Below are positions 59,216-64,000 of a stretch of 64,000 bases of DNA, piece by piece. Every line of letters begins with the position of its first letter. The first letter of the stretch is position 1. The notes beneath the pieces are model-generated. The model saw nothing but the letters and a program-made list of their open reading frames with translations, made no database searches and was not told the DNA's origin. Position numbers and translations under genes: made by a program. The stretch comes from Phycisphaeraceae bacterium (GTDB taxonomy: Bacteria > Planctomycetota > Phycisphaerae > Phycisphaerales > UBA1924), in assembly GCA_020639235.1 (NCBI GenBank), contig JACKHC010000001.1, forward strand, positions 2,232,001 to 2,296,000, in the 5' to 3' direction.

Positions 59216-60118
59216 ATGCTCCAACGAGACGACCCGAGGAACCACAATATCATCGTCAATATCAACGGCACGCTCGCGCCGCGCGGTCAGGCGGGCGTGA
59301 GCGTATTCGACTCGTCGGTCCAGAATGGCGACGCGGTCTGGGAGGGGCTCCGTGTGTACGACGGGCGCATCTTCCGGCTTCGGGAACACCTCGCCCGTCT
59401 CCGCCGCTCGGCCCGGGCGCTCGCTTACCAGAGCATCCCATCTGACGAAGAGATCACCCGGGAGCTTCGTCGCACGCTCGAAGCTAACGCGATGCGCGAC
59501 GGGATTCACATCCGGCTCACGCTCTCCCGCGGCGAGAAGTACACATCCGGCCTCGACCCGCGCATCAACACGAACGGACACACGCTCATCATCGCCGCCG
59601 AGCACAAGCCGCCCGTGTACGACAAGTCCGGCATCACGCTCAAGACGGCCGCACACCGCAGGCCGCCTTCCGATGTGCTCGATCAGACCATCCACTCGTG
59701 CAACCAGCTCACATCGATCCTCGCGAAGCTCGAAGCCAACGCGGCGGGCGCCGACGATGCGCTCATGCTCGACACGCGCGGCTTCGTCGCCGAGACCAAC
59801 GCCACGCACCTCTTCTTCGTTTCTGGCGGCACCGTGCACACGCCCACGACAGCCGCGTGCCCGGAAGGAATCACCCGCGCGGTTGTCATCGATTTATGCG
59901 AGCAGCACGACATTGATTGCACCGTTCGAGACATCACCCTGGCCGAGACCTATCGAGCCGACGAAGTATTCTGCACGGGGACGATGGGCGAACTCGCTCC
60001 CGTTGTGTCCATCGACGGCCGGCCGATCGGCACGGGCAAGGCCGGGCCCGTTACGACCCGCCTCACCGAACTGTTCCGTGAGTTGACCCGCCACGAGGGG
60101 GAGCGAGTCGTGGATTGA
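59216..60118 (+). CDS. Class IV aminotransferase homologue lacking PLP lysine
   Basis: A 300-residue protein of the branched-chain/D-amino acid aminotransferase fold. VSVFDSSVQNGDAVWEGLRVYDGRIFRL and HIRLTLSRGEKYTSGL are family-typical; the C-terminal GFVAETNATHLFFVSGG and EVFCTGTMGELAPVVSIDG are also clear. At the place of the PLP lysine the segment is DQTIHSCNQLTSILAKLEAN: His160 stands where I-K-S or A-K-A-G-G-N-Y is expected. It may use a different chemistry or be inactive as a transaminase. Start at 59216 follows GGATAAG. The stop of the sulfotransferase-like partner lies 4 nt before. Confidence 0.85.
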   Translation: MLQRDDPRNHNIIVNINGTLAPRGQAGVSVFDSSVQNGDAVWEGLRVYDGRIFRLREHLARLRRSARALAYQSIPSDEEITRELRRTLEANAMRDGIHIRLTLSRGEKYTSGLDPRINTNGHTLIIAAEHKPPVYDKSGITLKTAAHRRPPSDVLDQTIHSCNQLTSILAKLEANAAGADDALMLDTRGFVAETNATHLFFVSGGTVHTPTTAACPEGITRAVVIDLCEQHDIDCTVRDITLAETYRADEVFCTGTMGELAPVVSIDGRPIGTGKAGPVTTRLTELFRELTRHEGERVVD

Positions 60119-60319
60119 TCGGAGTCGGTGCCGCGCTCGCTTGGGGCACGGGGCTCCGGTCCGATGCCCAGGACGAGGTCAATGACCGTGAGCCCATTGA
60201 GGCACTAAGCCTCCTTATCGGGTCAGGACTCTTTGCGCCCGACGCGGCAAGTCGGGAATTCGGTTTTTCCCGCCCACATATGGCAGTACCATCGATGCGT
60301 GGACTGCAACGGCCATTCA
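60119..60319. other. Intergenic region, 201 nt
   Basis: No gene is supported. TACCAT at 60287-60292 is a -10-like hexamer 27 nt before the sigma-factor ATG. Confidence 0.4.
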
Positions 60320-60865
60320 ATGAATGGGAGCGGATTGAGCGAGGAGCGTACCCCCCTAGCACCGGGGCCGCTCTCGGACACCCTCTTCGACTCCGTCCAG
60401 GTGGAACTTCGCCACCTCGCGGGTGTGATTTTCTCGGAGCAGAAGGACTCCCACACGCTTCAACCGACGGCGCTGGTAAATGAGGTCTGGTTGAAGCTTG
60501 CCTCGTCGAGCCCGACACAGAACAAAGCCCACTTTCTTGCTCTGGCGGCCAAGGCGATGCGACAGATCCTCGCCGATCATGCACGGCGAAAGTCACGCCA
60601 AAAGCGCGGCGGTCACGCGCTGCGAATGACGCTCGACGACTCGTGCTTCATGGCGGCCGGACGCGAGATCGGGCTCGTCGAGTTCAGCGATGCACTCGAG
60701 CAACTCGAGTCGTTGAATCAGCGCCACGCACAGGTCGCCGAGATGCGGCTGCTGGGCTCCCTGACCGTGGAAGAGATCGCCGGCTTGCTTGAAGTTAGCG
60801 AGGGGACGGTCAAGCGCGATTGGCAGGCGGCACGGCTCTGGCTCATCGGCGAGCTCTGCGGCTGA
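60320..60865 (+). CDS. ECF-like RNA polymerase sigma factor (planctomycete type)
   Basis: A 181-residue sigma factor of the Sigma70_ECF family (PF07638). Region 2 contains SHTLQPTALVNEVWLKLASS and AHFLALAAKAMRQILADHARRKSRQKRGG, characteristic of the planctomycete subtype. Region 4 is AEMRLLGSLTVEEIAGLLEVSEGTVKRDW, the -35-recognition helix-turn-helix. ATG 60320 is used, although the frame is open to 60233. Its TGA overlaps the kinase start by 1 nt, and such sigma factor-kinase pairs are common in planctomycetes. The target promoters are unknown. Confidence 0.88.
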   Translation: MNGSGLSEERTPLAPGPLSDTLFDSVQVELRHLAGVIFSEQKDSHTLQPTALVNEVWLKLASSSPTQNKAHFLALAAKAMRQILADHARRKSRQKRGGHALRMTLDDSCFMAAGREIGLVEFSDALEQLESLNQRHAQVAEMRLLGSLTVEEIAGLLEVSEGTVKRDWQAARLWLIGELCG

Positions 60866-63800
60866 TGACACCCGATCAGTACAACCGGATGCAGGAGATC
60901 GTCCATGACCTCCTTAGCGTCTCCCCGGCGGATCTCGATACGAGGCTGCATGAACTATGCGGCGGGGATCACATGATCGAGTCCGGTGCCCGGAAGCTGA
61001 TCCTGTCGTCATGGCGCAAAACGAATGTCAACATCATGAGCGACGAGGTGATCGAAGCCGCACGTCGGACCAAGGACGCGATGCTGGGACAATCGGGAGC
61101 TTCGCACGCAACGGGCGGTGCGCTTCCAGACTCGATCGGAGATTATCGTGTCGTCCGCGAGATCGGACGTGGCGGGATGGGCGTCGTGTTCGAGTGCGAG
61201 CAGACCTCGCCGCAGCGACGCGTCGCGGTCAAGGTTGTCGATGCGCTCAGGAGCGCACCGATACTCGGAGCGCGCCTCGCTGCGGAAGCACAGATTCAGG
61301 GCAGCCTCCAGCATCCGGGGATTGCGCAGGTGTTCGACGCGGGGATGGCGCATGTCGGGCGATCACGCAGGCCGTACTACTCGATGGAGCTGATCTCGGG
61401 CCGCGCCATTCATGCGTATGCCGAAGACGAGCACCTGACGACGCGAGAGCGGATGGACCTCATCGCCCGCGTCGCCGACGCCATGGGGCATGCGCACGAG
61501 CGAGGCGTGATTCACCGGGACCTCAAGCCGGAGAACATCCTCGTCACCGCTGAAGGTCAGCCGAAGATTCTCGACTTCGGCATCGCACGAATCGTTGGCG
61601 ATGCGGGAGTCGCGCTGACGACCCTAACCCACGAAGGCCAGGTCCTTGGGACATTGGCGTACATGGCGCCCGAGCAGCTCGAGGGTGCTCCTGATGCCAT
61701 TACGACGGCCGCCGATGTGTACGGATTGGGCGCTATTACCTACGAGCTCCTGGCCGGGTTCCCCCCGCTTCAACTCGCCGGCATGTCGATCGCCTCGGCG
61801 ATTCGGGCGATCGAACGGGACGATCCGCAGGCGTTACACGTGATAACGAAATCGGTTGACCGAGATGTCGAGACGATCGTGATGAAGTGCCTCAGCCGCG
61901 AGCCGGAACGGCGATACCCGCACGCCGGAGCGCTCGCGGACGACATCCGACGATACTTGTCGGATCGCCCGATTCTTTCCAGGCCCCCGAGTCGGAGATA
62001 CAGGGCGGGGAAGTTCATCAAGCGGAACAAGCTTTTGGTGATTGGCGTCGCCGCGACAACGCTGGCGCTCACCGCCGGGTTGATTGCATCGAGTATCTTT
62101 GCGGCCGGTCAACGCACGGCGCGGATCGAGGCCATCGAACAAGGGGCGATCGCACGACGCAATGAGCTTGAAGCGATACGCGGCGTGGTCTCCGGTGCCA
62201 CCATGCTCAACGATGGCGGGCGTCGGTGGGAAGCCGTTCGCCTCCTGCAGTCAATCGCGCCCGAAAGCCGGGGATGGGAGTGGTACCACCTCTCGCTGCC
62301 GCTCCTCTGGAATGTCGAGGGCCACCGCAGCCGCAGCGCGCTCGAGAAGGGGATCGGCGGCGACGAGATGCGTTTCCTCACATCCATGGAACTGCTTCAG
62401 TACTCGATGAACCCTCCGCGACTGTGGAAAAAGAATGTCATGGAGGCAATGCCCACTGAAATACTCATCAATACGGGGCGATTGCAGAGTATTGTCACTT
62501 GGGAGGGAGCGACGGAAGACGAGACTGGCGTTCAACTTGAGGACGGGCGTATCGGCGCGCTCAGTGTCAGAACGGGCGCGTTCTCGGAATGGCTCCCCGC
62601 GGATGCGTTGGGCGAACCTCCGTTCGATCGCCAGAATCTTCATGCGGGGCATGATCCGTCGCTCATCGTCCGCCGGTCCGGATCTGTGATACAGGTCTTC
62701 CGAGATGGACATCAGATCTATCGGGAAGACACCGGGTATCCCCCCGAGGAAATGAACTGGAACGCGCCGATCTTCGACCAAGAAGGCCGCTGGGTCTTTC
62801 TCCTGAAGTGGGGCAACTTTTCTGAAATTATCGCGATCGATGCCCACACCGGTGTGGAAGTCGCGCGTGCGGAACTGAAGACATGGGGACCAGGCGTCTG
62901 CCTATCCCCCGACGGTTCGCGGCTCTATGCTACAACTCTGGAAGACGGCATCGAGGTCCTCAGCGCACCCGCCCTCGAACGGATCGGCAGAGTTGATCCG
63001 GATGCTGGGTTCACTCAGACACCAGCGCTATCGCCGAACGGCGACATCTTGGCATACACATTCCGTGACCAGTCGACTAATCAGGAAATGCTCCGGCTAT
63101 GGGATCTCGAACAGGATCGCTCGGTTCAGGACTTCCCGATCGGTGCCACACATCTCCATAGAGTTCCATTCTTCTCTCCCGACGGCCGCCTTCTGGCGTG
63201 CCTCGCCCCGGATCACTCCGGGCGCTGGCTGATCGATCTCGACCACCTCGCCGAGACGGGCATCACTCGGCTCGGATCAAACTCCTCGTATATCTATCAG
63301 TTGGCGGTCTCACCCGACGGGTCGTTGCTGGCGAGTTCCGCCCCCAAAGGCGACCTTCTCTTGTGGGATCTGCAAGGCGAGCGGGTGCTGGCCAGGATTG
63401 ACCGCCACGCCAGCGCCGACGACGCCATGCTCATGCGAAACATGAACGCGATTCTCGTGTTCACACCCGACGGCAGATCGCTCATCTTTAGTGAATGCGA
63501 TCCCGAGTCCAGAGGTACATCCGTTGTGCGCCTCGATCTCGCTACCGGCGAGCGGGAGCAATTTCCCCCTGCAGGGGTCGATGAGGCGTTCGACCTGGCC
63601 GCCGATCTGCTCGGCGACTCGGCACCGATCGCGTTTCAACACCACGCCGCCCTCCTAAAGGACGGACGCATACTCCAAGGCACTCCATCCCTCTGGCAGT
63701 CACAACGGGTTGTCGTGCGCCGACCCGGAGAACCGGACGCGAAGTCGAAGGTACTCAGCGCCTCGGCCGCAGCCATAAGCGGTGGAGTCGCCATTCATCC

Positions 63801-64000
63801 TGGGGGACGGGTGTATGCCGACGGTGAAGTCCTCATGATCCGGATCCGCGACGCGGAGACAGACCAAATCCTCTTCGAGGTCGTCGAGGGCACCTTCAAC
63901 ATCCCCTACGGCATGACATACTCCCCGGACGGCTCGCGGCTCGCGGTCGGCACCGAGGACGGACGCGTGCTGATTTTCGATACCGAGTTCTACCAAAACA
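60865..64000 (+). CDS. Ser/Thr protein kinase with WD40-like ectodomain (partial)
   Basis: An open frame of 1045 codons that runs off the right edge. After a 95-residue N-terminal region (MTPDQYNRMQEIVHDLLSV, possibly a sigma-interaction element), the kinase has the glycine loop IGRGGMGVVFE, VAVKVVD, catalytic HRDLKPEN at about 217, ILDFGIAR at about 235 and MAPEQLEG. A transmembrane helix lies near 390-412 (LLVIGVAATTLALTAGLIAS). From about 470 beta-propeller-like repeats with CLSPDGSRLY, FFSPDGRLLA, AVSPDGSLLASSA and YSPDGSRLAVGTEDGRVLIF follow. TGATG overlap with the sigma-factor gene makes them a coupled pair. The C-terminus is not visible. Confidence 0.9.
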   Translation, partial: MTPDQYNRMQEIVHDLLSVSPADLDTRLHELCGGDHMIESGARKLILSSWRKTNVNIMSDEVIEAARRTKDAMLGQSGASHATGGALPDSIGDYRVVREIGRGGMGVVFECEQTSPQRRVAVKVVDALRSAPILGARLAAEAQIQGSLQHPGIAQVFDAGMAHVGRSRRPYYSMELISGRAIHAYAEDEHLTTRERMDLIARVADAMGHAHERGVIHRDLKPENILVTAEGQPKILDFGIARIVGDAGVALTTLTHEGQVLGTLAYMAPEQLEGAPDAITTAADVYGLGAITYELLAGFPPLQLAGMSIASAIRAIERDDPQALHVITKSVDRDVETIVMKCLSREPERRYPHAGALADDIRRYLSDRPILSRPPSRRYRAGKFIKRNKLLVIGVAATTLALTAGLIASSIFAAGQRTARIEAIEQGAIARRNELEAIRGVVSGATMLNDGGRRWEAVRLLQSIAPESRGWEWYHLSLPLLWNVEGHRSRSALEKGIGGDEMRFLTSMELLQYSMNPPRLWKKNVMEAMPTEILINTGRLQSIVTWEGATEDETGVQLEDGRIGALSVRTGAFSEWLPADALGEPPFDRQNLHAGHDPSLIVRRSGSVIQVFRDGHQIYREDTGYPPEEMNWNAPIFDQEGRWVFLLKWGNFSEIIAIDAHTGVEVARAELKTWGPGVCLSPDGSRLYATTLEDGIEVLSAPALERIGRVDPDAGFTQTPALSPNGDILAYTFRDQSTNQEMLRLWDLEQDRSVQDFPIGATHLHRVPFFSPDGRLLACLAPDHSGRWLIDLDHLAETGITRLGSNSSYIYQLAVSPDGSLLASSAPKGDLLLWDLQGERVLARIDRHASADDAMLMRNMNAILVFTPDGRSLIFSECDPESRGTSVVRLDLATGEREQFPPAGVDEAFDLAADLLGDSAPIAFQHHAALLKDGRILQGTPSLWQSQRVVVRRPGEPDAKSKVLSASAAAISGGVAIHPGGRVYADGEVLMIRIRDAETDQILFEVVEGTFNIPYGMTYSPDGSRLAVGTEDGRVLIFDTEFYQN

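Noticed and set aside
60115..60483. 122-codon plus-strand frame between aminotransferase and sigma factor
   Set aside because: It overlaps the sigma-factor gene in another frame, has no recognisable domain, and its composition matches non-coding GC-rich sequence.
1..64000. CRISPR arrays, tRNAs, insertion sequences and phage genes
   Set aside because: No regularly spaced repeats, tRNA-like cloverleaf segments, transposase motifs or inverted terminal repeats were recognised; a tRNAscan-SE and ISfinder search would be decisive.

Overview
The window looks like a chromosomal segment from a GC-rich planctomycete, most likely of the Phycisphaerae. Signs of this are a type II pseudopilin ending in an H-X9-DG motif, three secreted proteins with planctomycete-style dockerin tails, paired TPR-sulfotransferases, an ECF-like sigma factor overlapping a Ser/Thr kinase with a large repeat ectodomain, Tat-exported Gfo/Idh/MocA enzymes, and a GT-A-rich -10 box just upstream of many start codons. 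The assignment is inference from gene content. No rRNA, tRNA, IS element, prophage or CRISPR array was seen.

Layout. 1-6.4 kb: end of a coiled-coil protein and a siderophore/cobalamin-type ABC importer whose binding-protein gene is separated from permease and ATPase by two opposed TPR-sulfotransferase genes. 6.4-10.3 kb: membrane-anchored Pro-rich protein, Xaa-Pro peptidase, accB, accC. 10.3-14.2 kb: ZIP transporter, GT4 glycosyltransferase carrying a 9-nt G/C homopolymer, asparagine synthase. 14.4-18.7 kb: secreted endonuclease I with dockerin, CstB-like persulfide dioxygenase-rhodanese, ApbE. 18.8-24.1 kb: five co-oriented genes, four with twin-arginine signals, for an exported sugar oxidoreductase/isomerase pathway. 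24.2-30.5 kb: the imuA-imuB-dnaE2 mutasome plus an SRAP protein. 30.5-34.8 kb: a SAM riboswitch controlling a Cys/Met PLP enzyme, a compact aspartokinase-homoserine dehydrogenase and asd. 34.9-40.1 kb: pseudopilin, histidine kinase, sigma54 activator and dockerin protein. 40.4-45.1 kb: heptaheme cytochrome, HAF-repeat dockerin protein, M60 peptidase. 45.3-53.1 kb: a reductive pyrimidine catabolic island from uptake to (methyl)malonate-semialdehyde oxidation. 53.3-57.3 kb: succinate dehydrogenase and a small protein. 57.3-60.1 kb: ZntB/CorA transporter and a sulfotransferase-like/class IV aminotransferase pair. 60.3-64 kb: sigma factor and kinase.

Most notable: (i) the pyrimidine island, whose dihydropyrimidine dehydrogenase lacks the C-terminal Fe-S domain and resembles plant PYD1; (ii) the sulfotransferase-like/aminotransferase pair, which corresponds to the two halves of a plant fusion protein and has His where the PLP lysine is expected; (iii) a SAM riboswitch with a hairpin holding both the Shine-Dalgarno and the start codon; (iv) eight genes with a -10-like hexamer 6-10 nt before the start codon, implying leaderless or nearly leaderless mRNAs; (v) homopolymer tracts in the glycosyltransferase and imuA. 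Start codons were moved from the longest ORF where a ribosome-binding site, signal peptide or 1-4 nt overlap pointed to another.
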